From assembly GCA_018399515.1 (NCBI GenBank), contig JAGYOB010000005.1, positions 1-18,568 of the forward strand: a DNA stretch of 18,568 bases, given 5' to 3'. The notes beneath the pieces were generated by a model. That model did not search any database. It had not been told where the DNA came from and worked only from the letters and a program-made list of their open reading frames with translations. A program made the translations under genes and the position numbers. This document shows, piece after piece, positions 1 through 10,266 of the stretch. Source of the stretch: Candidatus Nanopelagicales bacterium. Its GTDB lineage: Bacteria; Actinomycetota; Actinomycetes; S36-B12. Positions within the stretch are counted from its first letter, which is position 1; the number at the start of each line of letters is the position of its first letter.

Positions 1-1750
1 CGTGCTGCTTGGAGTAGGCGATCACCGCGTCGTTGTCGGGGTGGTGGAAGCGCAGACTGCGCAGATCTTGCAGCGCGGGATGCTCGCGGCGGATGGCGTT
101 GAGTTGGGCGAGGTAGGGCGCGAGCGTCGGTGCGTCCCTGTGCCAGTCGCGCGGCCGATACTGGAACTTCTCTGAGTCCAGATACTCCTCACTGCCGGGT
201 CGAACGGCCAGGTGCTCGAAAAGTTCGAAACCGCTGTAGATCCCCCAGGTGGGTGCCAGCGTCGCGGCGAGCGTGGCGCGAATCGCGAATGCACCAGGGC
301 CGCCGTACTGCAGGTATTCGCTGAGGATGTCGGGGGTGTTGACGAAGAAGTTCGGGCGCATATAGGCGCTGGCCGGCCCCGCGAGTTCGTTCAGATACTC
401 CTCGAGTTCAGCGCGATCGTTGCGCCAGGTGAAATAGGTGTAACTCTGCTGGAAACCCAGTTCGGCGAGTGCCCGCATCATCGGCGGGCGGGTGAAGGCC
501 TCGGCGAGGAAGATCACGTCCGGGTCGGTCTCGCGAATCGAGGTGATGAGGCGGTCCCACACCCACAGGGGCTTGGTGTGTGGATTGTCCACGCGGAAGA
601 TGCGAACTCCGCGTGACATCCACAGGCGCACGATGCGCTCGACTTCCGCGTACAGCCCCTCGGGGTCGTTGTCGAAGTTCAGCGGGTAGATGTCCTGGTA
701 CTTCTTCGGCGGGTTCTCGGCGTAGGCGATGCTCCCGTCGGCGCGGGTGGTGAACCACTCGGGATGCTCGTTCACCCAGGGGTGATCAGGCGAGGACTGC
801 AGGGCGAGGTCGAGGGCGACGTGCAGGCCCGATCGCTCGGCCGCGGCGACGAACTCGGTGAAGTCAGCCAGGGTTCCCAGGTCGGGATGGATCGCGTCGT
901 GTCCACCGGCGGCTGATCCGATGGCCCACGGTGACCCGGGGTCTTCGGGACCGGCGACCAGCGCGTTGTTGGGGCCTTTGCGGTGGGTCGTCCCGATCGG
1001 ATGGATCGGCGGGAGGTACACGACATCGAAGCCCATGCCAGCGATATCCGAAAGGCGGCTCGTCGCGGTTGCGAAGGTGCCGGAACGGGCAGGATCGAGG
1101 CTCGAGCCTTCGCTGCGTGGGAACATCTCGTACCACGAGCCGATCAGGGCCATACGGCGCTCGACGCGCAGAGGCCATGGGCCGCTTGCCGACTTCTGCC
1201 CACGCAGGGGCTCGTTGGACATGATCGTGGTGATGTCCTGATCATGGACGCTGGCCCAACGGACATCGACCGGAAGGGACGCGTCACGCAGACCCCGGGC
1301 ACATGCGCGCAACGTCGTGCGCTGTTGGGTCCGGCCGCGAGGTAGGTTCTTGGCGGTGCGTTCGAGTACGAGTGCGCCTTCGGCAAGTTCGAGTTCGGCA
1401 TCGATATCGGCGGGGATCTTGAAGGCGGCTCGCGATAACCACGTCGACCAGGGGTCGTCCCAAGCTTCGATGGTGAACGACCAGTCGCCCTCGGCATCGC
1501 AGGCAAGCGTCGCCGACCATCGATCCACTTCGCGGGGTTCGGGGGCCATCCTGCGGCGCAGACGTTCGCGGCCTTGAGGGTCGTGGAGCACGACCTCCAC
1601 GCCGAGGCGGTCGTGTCCCTCGCGAAACACGGTGGCGCCGATGGGGATGACCTCGTCCACAACGGCTTTGGCCGGTCGCCGTCCCGACTCGACCGCCGGG
1701 GTGACATCGATGATCGCGAAGCGCCCGGACAGGATGCTGGGCATGGTCAC
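1..1750 (-). CDS. glgE: Alpha-1,4-glucan:maltose-1-phosphate maltosyltransferase GlgE (3' end cut by window edge)
   Basis: GlgE transfers maltose from alpha-maltose-1-phosphate to the non-reducing end of alpha-1,4-glucan; it is a cytoplasmic GH13_3 enzyme that links trehalose metabolism to glucan synthesis. The first 583 residues are present. An N-terminal beta-rich DUF3416-type domain (about residues 1-190) precedes the GH13 barrel. The catalytic set is visible: nucleophile D388 in FRVDNPHTKP, acid/base E417 in FLAEAFTRP and D474 in VNTPDIL. Their spacings (29 and 57 residues) match the Streptomyces enzyme (D394, E423, D480, from memory). About 100 C-terminal residues lie outside the window. 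The GTG at 1750 is preferred because a TAGGCT box ends 6 nt before it; ATG at 1744, in the same frame, is the alternative. It diverges from glgP, the same arrangement as Mtb Rv1327c/Rv1328. Family assignment is very secure; only the exact start is open. Confidence 0.96.
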   Translation of the reverse strand, partial: MTMPSILSGRFAIIDVTPAVESGRRPAKAVVDEVIPIGATVFREGHDRLGVEVVLHDPQGRERLRRRMAPEPREVDRWSATLACDAEGDWSFTIEAWDDPWSTWLSRAAFKIPADIDAELELAEGALVLERTAKNLPRGRTQQRTTLRACARGLRDASLPVDVRWASVHDQDITTIMSNEPLRGQKSASGPWPLRVERRMALIGSWYEMFPRSEGSSLDPARSGTFATATSRLSDIAGMGFDVVYLPPIHPIGTTHRKGPNNALVAGPEDPGSPWAIGSAAGGHDAIHPDLGTLADFTEFVAAAERSGLHVALDLALQSSPDHPWVNEHPEWFTTRADGSIAYAENPPKKYQDIYPLNFDNDPEGLYAEVERIVRLWMSRGVRIFRVDNPHTKPLWVWDRLITSIRETDPDVIFLAEAFTRPPMMRALAELGFQQSYTYFTWRNDRAELEEYLNELAGPASAYMRPNFFVNTPDILSEYLQYGGPGAFAIRATLAATLAPTWGIYSGFELFEHLAVRPGSEEYLDSEKFQYRPRDWHRDAPTLAPYLAQLNAIRREHPALQDLRSLRFHHPDNDAVIAYSKQH

Positions 1751-1762
1751 GCATCCAGCCTA
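1750..1762 (-). promoter_or_regulatory. Putative leaderless promoter of glgE (TAGGCT -10 box)
   Basis: On the minus strand TAGGCT (1762-1757) is followed by 6 nt and then the in-frame GTG at 1750. This puts the expected transcription start on or next to the start codon. No Shine-Dalgarno sequence is visible. A convincing -35 hexamer is not visible, which is common in actinobacteria. Confidence 0.6.
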
Positions 1763-1789
1763 GTGCGACGGGGAGCCCGACACGAGAAG

Positions 1790-1799
1790 TTCACGTGCT
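1790..1799. promoter_or_regulatory. CACGTG palindrome midway between the glgE and glgP starts
   Basis: The hexamer palindrome CACGTG (1792-1797) sits almost exactly at the midpoint (1795.5) of the two start codons at 1750 and 1841. Its position suits an operator serving both divergent genes. That is inference only: a 6-bp palindrome is common by chance and no regulator gene is present in the window. Confidence 0.25.
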
Positions 1800-1826
1800 G
1801 GCAGCAAATCGTCACGGTAGAGGCGA

Positions 1827-1841
1827 TAGCGTCGGCGACCG
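1827..1841 (+). promoter_or_regulatory. Putative leaderless promoter of glgP (TAGCGT -10 box)
   Basis: TAGCGT at 1827-1832 is followed by 8 nt and GTG at 1841. The surrounding 10-mer GCGATAGCGT (1823-1832) recurs exactly at the glgX promoter (6554-6545, minus strand). There is no good Shine-Dalgarno sequence at the usual distance. Confidence 0.5.
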
Positions 1842-4410
1842 TGAAAGCGATTCGCCGACTCAACGTCAGCACCGTCCTGCCTGCCGAGCTCACTCCACTG
1901 GATGCTCTCGCCCACAACCTCCGGTGGTCCTGGCATGAGCCCACCCGAGAGTTATTCGCGGCGATCGATCCGGATCTGTTCAAGCAACTCGGTGACGATC
2001 CGATCCGGATGCTGTCGGAGGTCAGTGCCGAGCGACTCGATGAGTTGGCGGCCGACCAAGGTTTCGTCGAATGGGTCAGACAGCGCGACGAGGATCTGCG
2101 CGACTATCTCGACCGCGAGCACTGGTATCAGCACCGAGGGGGCGAGTCACCCCGTGCCATCGCGTACTTCTCCCCGGAGTTCGGGGTTGCCGCGGCCCTG
2201 CCGCAATACTCGGGTGGATTGGGGATTCTGGCCGGGGACCACCTGAAAGCCGCCTCCGACATCGGAGTACCGATCATCGGGGTCGGGTTGTTCTATCGAT
2301 CGGGATATTTCCGTCAGTCGCTGTCCCGGGATGGCTGGCAGACCGAGACGTACCCGGTCCTCGATCCCGACAGTATGCCGCTGCGGCTGCTGCGCGATCA
2401 CGAAGGTAGCGCTGTATATCTCGGTGTCGGCATGCCCGATGGGCACAGCCTGGATTTCCGCATCTGGGTCGCGCAGGTGGGGCGGGTCCCGCTGCTCTTG
2501 CTTGATTCGGATGTCGCTGCCAACGCCGGGCCCGAACGCGATGTCACCGACCGACTCTACGGCGGCGGGCAGGAAGACCGGTTGCGCCAGGAGATGCTGC
2601 TGGGAATCGGGGGAGTTCGGGCGGTTCGTCGCTACTGCGAGATAACGGGTCACCCGGAACCGGAGGTGTTCCATTCCAATGAGGGGCACGCCGGATTCCT
2701 CGGGTTGGAGCGCATCCGCGAATTGATGTCCGGCCCCGAGCCGCTGGATTTCGACACCGCGCTCGAGGTCGTGCGGGCCGGAACGGTGTTCACGACGCAC
2801 ACCCCCGTCCCTGCGGGGATCGATCGCTTCACCCGCGACCTGATCGCCCAGTACTTCAGTGGTGACAACGCTCATGGGGAACTGCCCATCGAACGCATCC
2901 TCGCCCTCGGGGCAGAGGATTACGACGGCGGAGATCCCGCCGTGTTCAACATGGCCGTCATGGGCATGCGTCTGTCCCAGCGCAGGAACGGGGTCAGCCT
3001 GCTGCACGGTGCGGTGAGCCGCTCGATGTTCAGCGGGTTGTGGCCGGCTTTCGATTCACCCGACGTCCCCATCACCTCGATCACCAACGGGGTCCATGCC
3101 CCGACCTGGGTGGCCCCTGAGATCTGGAACCTCGCGGTCGATCGAGGCGCACAGGATCTCGCTGAGCAGCCCCACGGGTGGGAACTCCTCGGCGATGTCC
3201 CCGACGATGCGCTGTGGTGGATCAAGCGGTCCCTACGTGAACGCCTGGTGCAGATGGCTCGACACCGGTTGCGCCGCTCCTGGCTGCGCCGGGGGGCGAC
3301 CGAAGCTGAGCTCGGTTGGATCGACGATGTTCTCGACCCGGACGTGCTCACGATCGGATTCGCCCGCAGGGTGCCGTCCTATAAGAGGTTGACACTGATG
3401 CTGCGTGACCCAGACCGGCTGCGTTCGCTGCTGCTCGATCCGCAACGACCGGTGCAATTGGTCGTTGCAGGCAAGGCGCATCCGGCCGACGACGGGGGGA
3501 AGCGCTTGATCCAGCAGCTGGTCGAGTTCGCCGATGACCCGCAGGTGCGCCATCGCATCGTGTTCCTGCCCAACTACGAGATCGCGATGGCCACGGTGCT
3601 GTATCCGGGCTGCGATGTCTGGTTGAACAACCCCATCAGACCTCTCGAAGCCAGCGGCACCTCGGGAATGAAGGCGGCATTGAATGGAGCCCTCAACCTG
3701 TCGATCCTCGATGGTTGGTGGGACGAGTGGTTCGATGGTGAAAATGGATGGGCGATCCCGACGGCGAACGGGGTCGACGATGCCGAGCGCCGGGATGACC
3801 TGGAAGCCGCGGCGCTGTATGACCTGATCGAATCGAGTGTGGCACCAACGTTCTATTCGCGAGGGGATGATCAGGTCCCGCATCGCTGGGTCGAGATGAT
3901 GAGACACACCCTGAAGACCCTGGGGCCGAAGGTGCTGGCCAGTCGCATGGTGCGCGAATACGTGGAGCGCCTGTACGTCCCGGCCGCCGACGCATCTCGG
4001 ACGATGCTTGCCGATGGAATGGCACTCGGCCGCGAGATGGCTGCCTGGAGGGAACGTGTGCTGGGCGAATGGCCCCGGGTCGCTGTGGAGCATGTCGATG
4101 TGTCGATACCCGATGCGCAACCGTCACTGGGCGCTGAGGTGGATGTGCGTGCCTATGTGCACCTGGGTGGTCTGAGCCCGCAGGACGTGCTCGTGCAGAT
4201 TGTCTTCGGACGCGTCGACGCAGAGGACATCATCACCGCTCCCACGGTGGCTGATCTGACCATGGGCGAGGGGTACGACGGCGGCCGATGGAGATTCGAT
4301 GGTCGGATGCCGCTGGATCGCACGGGGCCGTTCGGGTACACCGTGCGGGTGCTGCCCCGTCACGTTGGCCTGGTGTCACCGGCGGATCTCGGTGTGGTCG
4401 CCGTTCCCCG

Positions 4411-4414
<4 letters not shown>
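1841..4414 (+). CDS. glgP: Glycogen/alpha-glucan phosphorylase GlgP (GT35, actinobacterial DUF3417 type)
   Basis: GlgP splits alpha-1,4-glucans with phosphate to give alpha-glucose-1-phosphate, using pyridoxal phosphate (PLP). The product is 857 residues, close to Mtb Rv1328. Residues about 1-110 form the DUF3417 N-terminal domain (NLRWSWHEPTRELF). Next come the substrate region with FSPEFGVA and YSGGLGILAGDHLKAASD, and the HSNEGHAGF segment. The PLP-lysine motif EASGTSGMKAALNGALN carries K611 as the Schiff-base lysine. The open frame extends upstream to 1574, but that part overlaps glgE and has no family resemblance. GTG 1841 gives VKAIRRLNVSTVLP, a normal family N-terminus, and follows a TAGCGT box. 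Codon 38 is TTA, rare in GC-rich actinobacteria. Its TAG stop overlaps the glgX TAA stop from the other strand, so there is no room for a terminator. Confidence 0.95.
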
Positions 4415-6536
<2,122 letters not shown>

Positions 6537-6537
<1 letters not shown>

Positions 6538-6550
6538 ACGGGAAACGCTA
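6537..6550 (-). promoter_or_regulatory. Putative leaderless promoter of glgX (TAGCGT -10 box)
   Basis: Minus-strand TAGCGT (6550-6545) is followed by 7 nt and GTG at 6537. The 10-mer GCGATAGCGT matches the glgP promoter exactly. The box lies only 7 bp from the opposing -10 box of the enoyl-CoA hydratase gene. A -35 element for this promoter would fall at or beyond the start codon of that gene. Confidence 0.6.
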
Positions 6551-6557
6551 TCGCGGT

Positions 6558-6571
6558 TAGGCTCTCGGTTG
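6558..6571 (+). promoter_or_regulatory. Putative leaderless promoter of the enoyl-CoA hydratase operon (TAGGCT -10 box)
   Basis: TAGGCT (6558-6563) is followed by 7 nt and the GTG at 6571. It is the same hexamer as at glgE. No Shine-Dalgarno sequence precedes the GTG. The region upstream of the box overlaps the start of glgX. Confidence 0.62.
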
Positions 6572-7359
6572 TGACCGCAGCGTATGTGACCATCGACGTC
6601 GATACATCCACCGCCGTAGCGACCTTGCGCCTCGACCGACCACCGATGAACGCCCTGTCGGTTCAGGTTCAAGAAGAGATTCGCGAGGCCGCTGAGGAGT
6701 TGGCGCAGCGCAGTGATGTGCATGCTGTCGTCGTCTACGGAGGCCCGAAGGTCTTCGCGGCCGGTGCGGACGTCAAGGAGATGGCCGACTGGAGCATGAC
6801 CGACTGTCTCGATCGTTCGGCGCATCTTCAATCGGCGTTCACCGCGGTCGAACGTATCCCCAAGCCGACGATCGCCGCCGTCACCGGCTATGCGCTGGGT
6901 GGCGGTTGCGAATTGGCCCTGTGCTGCGACCTTCGGGTGGCCGGTGACAACGCGAAGCTGGGACAGCCTGAGATCCTTCTGGGGATCATTCCCGGAGCGG
7001 GAGGCACCCAACGTCTGCCCCGCCTCATCGGTCCTTCGCGGGCGAAAGACCTGATCTTCACCGGCCGGTTCGCCGACGCCGCCGAAGCACTGTCGATCGG
7101 GCTCGTCGATCGGGTCGTGGCACCCGACGACGTGTACGACGAGGCGCTCGCCCTTGCCTCGCAACTTGCCGCCGGGCCTCCCTATGCGCTGCGAGCAGCG
7201 AAGCAAGCCATCGACAGCGGAATGATGGTGGACTTGGACAACGGTCTGGAGATCGAGCGCATGCACTTCGCGACGCTGTTTGGAACCGAGGACCAGTCCA
7301 TCGGTATGAACTCCTTTCTCGAGAACGGCCCCGGCAAGGCGGAGTTCACCGGATCATGA
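6571..7359 (+). CDS. Enoyl-CoA hydratase/isomerase family protein (EchA17-like crotonase)
   Basis: This is a 262-residue crotonase-fold enzyme, expected to hydrate trans-2-enoyl-CoA in fatty acid beta-oxidation. Both catalytic glutamates are in place: E114 in YALGGGCELAL and E134 in GQPEILLGIIPGAGGTQRLP. The oxyanion-hole segment KVFAAGADVKEM lies at residues 60-71. GTG 6571 is chosen because it gives VTAAYVTIDVDTSTAVATLRL, the normal first beta-strands, and follows a TAGGCT box by 7 nt; the longer open frame to 6202 is antisense to glgX. It is first in an operon with a methyltransferase (4-nt ATGA overlap) and an acyltransferase. In Mtb, as I recall it, echA17 (Rv3039c) is likewise followed by a methyltransferase (Rv3038c). 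The fold is certain. The exact substrate is not, since crotonases also include isomerases and hydrolases. Confidence 0.92.
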   Translation: MTAAYVTIDVDTSTAVATLRLDRPPMNALSVQVQEEIREAAEELAQRSDVHAVVVYGGPKVFAAGADVKEMADWSMTDCLDRSAHLQSAFTAVERIPKPTIAAVTGYALGGGCELALCCDLRVAGDNAKLGQPEILLGIIPGAGGTQRLPRLIGPSRAKDLIFTGRFADAAEALSIGLVDRVVAPDDVYDEALALASQLAAGPPYALRAAKQAIDSGMMVDLDNGLEIERMHFATLFGTEDQSIGMNSFLENGPGKAEFTGS

Positions 7360-8279
7360 CCGACCTCCTCGATCAAGCTTGGCGCGATCCCAAACTTGCC
7401 AATGTGCTCTACCACGACTGGGAAGCCTCCACTTACGACGAGAAGTGGAGCATCTCCTACGACGATCGCTGCATCGACTACGCGCGCGACAGATTCGTGC
7501 ACACCGCTGGTTTCCCAGCCCTTCGGTACGGCAAGGCACTGGAGATCGGATGCGGAACGGGGTTCTTCGCCCTCAATCTGATGCAAGCCGGCGTGATGGA
7601 GTCGTGCGTGCTGACCGATATCTCGCCGGGCATGGTCGAGGTGGCCACGCGCAATGGGCAGTCCCTCGGTCTCGCCGTCGAGGGGCGGGTCGCGGACGCG
7701 GAGTCGCTTCCGGCCGCTGACGGTGAATTCGACCTGGTGATCGGTCATGCCGTGTTGCACCACATCCCGGATGTGGAGTTGGCCCTGCGCGAGACCCTGA
7801 GGGTGCTCAAGCCCGGTGGCCGATTCGTGTTCTGCGGTGAACCCACCGCGCGCGGTGATGCGGTCGCTCGAACCCTGTCTCGGGCCACCTGGTGGGCGGC
7901 GAGTCGGGTGACCCAGTGGGGACCGCTTCGGGAGCGGTGGGCGCGACCACCGGGGGAATTGGCGGAGTCCTCGCGAGCAGCCGTGCTCGAGGCAGTTGTC
8001 GACCTGCACACCTTCGACCCCGACTCGCTGGCGGCTACCGCGATGCGTGCCGGGGCCATCGATGTCGAAACAGTGACCGAGGAGTTGACGGCTGCGTGGT
8101 TCGGCTGGCCGGTCAGGACCTTCGAAGCAGCCGTCAAGCCCGGAGCCCTCGGGTGGGGTTGGGCGACGTTCGCCTACCGCACCTGGCAGCGCCTCGCTGC
8201 AGTCGATGAGCATCTGTGGGCGAAGATCGTGCCCGACGAACTGTTCTACAACGTGTGCCTGACGGGAGTGCGACCCTGA
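7356..8279 (+). CDS. Class I SAM-dependent methyltransferase (Rv3038c-like)
   Basis: The 307-residue protein has a Rossmann methyltransferase core: motif I LEIGCGTGFFALNL (GCGTGF at 65-70), an acidic position after strand 2 (LTDISPGMVEVA), motif III-like EFDLVIGHAVLHHIPD and the post-motif LRVLKPGGRFVFCGEP. The C-terminal half (about 165-307) is tryptophan-rich and has no motif I recognise; it may shape the substrate site. ATG 7356 overlaps the stop of the enoyl-CoA hydratase gene as ATGA, which indicates translational coupling. Its stop overlaps the probable start of the acyltransferase gene. The substrate cannot be told from the sequence. Its place beside the MGLP-like genes makes a sugar or lipid hydroxyl a reasonable guess, but ubiquinone/menaquinone-type methyltransferases look similar. 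Confidence 0.88.
   Translation: MTDLLDQAWRDPKLANVLYHDWEASTYDEKWSISYDDRCIDYARDRFVHTAGFPALRYGKALEIGCGTGFFALNLMQAGVMESCVLTDISPGMVEVATRNGQSLGLAVEGRVADAESLPAADGEFDLVIGHAVLHHIPDVELALRETLRVLKPGGRFVFCGEPTARGDAVARTLSRATWWAASRVTQWGPLRERWARPPGELAESSRAAVLEAVVDLHTFDPDSLAATAMRAGAIDVETVTEELTAAWFGWPVRTFEAAVKPGALGWGWATFAYRTWQRLAAVDEHLWAKIVPDELFYNVCLTGVRP
8264..8268 (+). promoter_or_regulatory. Shine-Dalgarno GGGAG that points to a CTG start at 8276
   Basis: GGGAG lies 7 nt before the CTG at 8276, whose last two bases belong to the TGA stop of the methyltransferase gene. No ATG, GTG or TTG in the acyltransferase frame is as well placed. Confidence 0.4.
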
Positions 8280-8983
8280 GTCGCAGGCGAGACCCACGAC
8301 AGGCTCGGTTCCTCACCTGGGCTTCGTTGCGCTGGGTGATCCGCAACCGTGCTTGGTCGTGGTGGTACCTCGTGCGTTACTGGCGTTTCTTCTGGCTGCG
8401 ACTGCGTTGCCCGCACATCGTGACCGAAGGGTTCGTCTTCCTCGGTAAACGAGTCGAGGTGCACGCGCGTCGAGGTTACGGGCGCTTGATCCTTGGTCGG
8501 TGGGTGCACATCGGCGATGAGAATCGGCTGCGTTGCCATGAAGGCACGATGCGTGTCGCAGACAAGTGCGTGTTCGGAAGAGACAACACCGTCAACGGAT
8601 ACCTGGATATCGAGTTCGGTGAAGGAACGATCGTCGCCGATTGGGTGTACATCTGCGATTTTGATCATGTCACCGACGACATCCATGTTCCGATCAAAGA
8701 CCAGGGCATCGTGAAGTCACCGGTACGGATCGGACCGGATGTCTGGATCGGCACGAAGGTCACGGTCCTGCGAGGAACCACGATCGGTCGTGGCAGCGTC
8801 CTCGCCGCGCATTCCGTCGTTCGCGGGACGGTCGATGAATTCTCGGTGATGGCAGGGGTTCCTGCGGTGTGCATCAAGGACCGACGCAGCGTCCATGACG
8901 GTCTGGCGCAGCATCGTGCCGCGATCGAGGACATCGCTCGCAAGACCGAGCGGGCCGTCGATCAGACACGAGACGGGTCCTAG
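8276..8983 (+). CDS. Left-handed beta-helix (hexapeptide) acyltransferase, Rv3034c-like
   Basis: The protein of about 235 residues has an N-terminal amphipathic, tryptophan-rich segment (FLTWASLRWVIRN, WYLVRYWRFFWLRL) that may touch the membrane. It is followed by hexapeptide repeats such as VADKCVFGRDNTV, IGPDVWIGTKVTVLRG and IGRGSVLAAHSVVRG, typical of trimeric acetyl/acyltransferases. FDH in VYICDFDHVTDD is a candidate active-site histidine. The start is uncertain. CTG 8276 has GGGAG 7 nt upstream, overlaps the preceding stop as CTGA and gives LSRRRDPRQARFLT. GTG 8255 and GTG 8336 are in frame but lack a Shine-Dalgarno sequence. It resembles the putative acyltransferase in the mycobacterial MGLP locus. 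The acyl donor and acceptor are unknown; acylation of a glucan is inference. The stop overlaps that of the GT4 gene on the other strand. Confidence 0.85.
   Translation: MSRRRDPRQARFLTWASLRWVIRNRAWSWWYLVRYWRFFWLRLRCPHIVTEGFVFLGKRVEVHARRGYGRLILGRWVHIGDENRLRCHEGTMRVADKCVFGRDNTVNGYLDIEFGEGTIVADWVYICDFDHVTDDIHVPIKDQGIVKSPVRIGPDVWIGTKVTVLRGTTIGRGSVLAAHSVVRGTVDEFSVMAGVPAVCIKDRRSVHDGLAQHRAAIEDIARKTERAVDQTRDGS
8980..8983. other. Tail-to-tail stop-codon overlap of the acyltransferase and GT4 genes
   Basis: The palindrome CTAG holds a TAG stop on each strand: 8981-8983 for the acyltransferase gene and 8982-8980 for the GT4 gene. The two convergent operons thus share their last bases and no separate terminator fits between them. 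Confidence 0.95.
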
Positions 8984-10233
8984 GCCGGCGGCCGAGCGAG
9001 AAGGTTCCCGGAGAGGTCCTGACCGGGGAGTGGCTTCGTCGGTCGCCCGCGGTGCGAATCCCGCTGGTGGGCAGCCTGCTCGTACACCGAGACGGTCGCA
9101 TCGGCGAGCATCGGCCACGCATGATGGTCACGCAAGCGGCGGCGTGCTCGTCGAGCCCGGATCGTTGCTGTCCGCGGATCGTCGAGAATGCGGTGCACTG
9201 CAACCACGAGTTCATCGACGGCGCCGGGGGAGAACGTGATGGCGGTGGAATCATCCGCGGCGAATTCGGCGAGCCCGCCGGTGCGCGCGACGACCAGCGG
9301 TGCGTTGAGCGCGGCCGCCTCGAGGGCGACCAGTCCGAAGGGTTCGTAGATGCTCGGTACGACGATGGCATCGGCTGAGGTCATGACCTCGTACAGGCGC
9401 TCTTCAGGCAACCAGCCGGTGAACGTCACCCTCGTAGCGATCCGGCGCCGCCGTGACTGCTCGACCAGGGCTTCTCGCTGGGTGCCATCGCCGGCGATCA
9501 CCAGTCGCAAACCCGGGAATTCGCGACGTAGGCGAGCCACCGCGTCCACCAGGGTGTGCACGCCTTTCTCCCACTCGAGCCGACCGCAGTACACGAGGGT
9601 GGGACCGTCCTGTCTCCCGCTCCCGCTCCCGCGTCGAGAGGTGGCCGACCATCGCGCGGTGTCGATCCCGTTGGGAATGACCGTCAGGTCGTCGTTGGGC
9701 ACGTTGAAAAGCTGGGACACCTCGGACTCCATGTACTCGGAGCAGGTAATGACATGGCGTGCGGATTCAACGAGCCAGGATTCGATGCGGTGGATCGAAC
9801 GGGACAGATCGGTGGGCAGCCACCCCTGGTGCCGACCGGCCTCGGTGGCATGGATCGTGGCGACGATGGGGGTGTCTTCGATTGCGGCGAGGTCTCTGGC
9901 GGCGTGCGCCACCAGCCAGTCATGGGCGTGCAGCACATCTAGATGCAATCGCGGCAGGGCGGCGTTCCCCAACGTCACCAGTCGATGGTTCAAGCCCAGA
10001 ACCCAGGCCAGCAGATGCTCGGTGTCGAAGGGCAGGTCCGGCGGTGCGGGGGCGGCGCGCAGGATCCGCACGCCCGCGACTGATTCCTCGGCGGGAAGGT
10101 GGGGGACGTGATCAGTGATCACGGTCACGTCGTGTCCGAGTGCGGCCTGCGCTTCGGCAAGGGCATGGACATGGCGACCGAGTCCGCCGTAGACCACCGG
10201 GGGGTACTCCCAGGACAGATGGCAGACCCGCAC
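8980..10233 (-). CDS. GT4 alpha-glucosyltransferase, Rv3032-like (glycogen synthase/MGLP type)
   Basis: This 417-residue GT-B glycosyltransferase has the donor and acceptor features of actinobacterial GT4 glycogen synthases. HLSWEYPPVVYGGLGRHVHALAE is the N-terminal glycine-rich loop; IPNGID lies at 186-191; YCGRLEWEKG (215-224) starts the second Rossmann domain; and the EX7E motif spans E297-E305 in YEPFGLVALEAA. The closest named relative I recognise is Mtb Rv3032, an alpha-1,4-glucosyltransferase for methylglucose lipopolysaccharide and glycogen. It is the last gene of the methyltransferase-GH57-GT4 operon, 33 nt after the GH57 stop, but has its own TATGCT box 8 nt before GTG 10233. The interdomain linker (about 197-210) is rich in Gly/Ser/Arg, encoded in part by a hexamer repeat. 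UDP- or ADP-glucose use cannot be decided here. Confidence 0.9.
   Translation of the reverse strand: MRVCHLSWEYPPVVYGGLGRHVHALAEAQAALGHDVTVITDHVPHLPAEESVAGVRILRAAPAPPDLPFDTEHLLAWVLGLNHRLVTLGNAALPRLHLDVLHAHDWLVAHAARDLAAIEDTPIVATIHATEAGRHQGWLPTDLSRSIHRIESWLVESARHVITCSEYMESEVSQLFNVPNDDLTVIPNGIDTARWSATSRRGSGSGRQDGPTLVYCGRLEWEKGVHTLVDAVARLRREFPGLRLVIAGDGTQREALVEQSRRRRIATRVTFTGWLPEERLYEVMTSADAIVVPSIYEPFGLVALEAAALNAPLVVARTGGLAEFAADDSTAITFSPGAVDELVVAVHRILDDPRTATIRARRARRRLRDHHAWPMLADATVSVYEQAAHQRDSHRGRPTKPLPGQDLSGNLLARPPA
9614..9631 (-). repeat. Three tandem CTCCCG hexamers coding a Gly-Ser linker
   Basis: Plus-strand CTCCCG is repeated exactly at 9614-9619, 9620-9625 and 9626-9631. On the coding (minus) strand it encodes the alternating Gly/Ser stretch near residues 202-206 of the GT4 protein, between its two Rossmann domains. 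Confidence 0.85.
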
Positions 10234-10247
10234 GGGTACCGAGCATA
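10233..10247 (-). promoter_or_regulatory. Putative internal leaderless promoter of the GT4 gene (TATGCT -10 box)
   Basis: Minus-strand TATGCT (10247-10242) ends 8 nt before GTG 10233, within the 33-nt gap after the GH57 gene. No Shine-Dalgarno sequence precedes the GTG. This suggests the glucosyltransferase can be expressed apart from the two upstream genes. Confidence 0.5.
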
Positions 10248-10266
10248 CGGGTCGTGCGCATGAGGG

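Noticed and set aside
1574..1840. Open frame in phase with glgP upstream of GTG 1841
   Set aside because: It overlaps the glgE coding region on the other strand and the divergent promoter region, and its translation has no phosphorylase resemblance.
2147..4120. Two long minus-strand open frames (2147-3007 and 3233-4120)
   Set aside because: Both are mirror frames of glgP caused by GC-rich codon use; their translations resemble no family.
6538..7266. Long in-phase extension of glgX through the enoyl-CoA hydratase gene
   Set aside because: It is antisense to a clear crotonase; GlgX similarity begins only at SLAIIGPGRWDPPG.
7182..8297. 371-residue minus-strand open frame
   Set aside because: It is a mirror of the crotonase and methyltransferase genes, with a low-complexity His/Gly/Arg composition and no motif.
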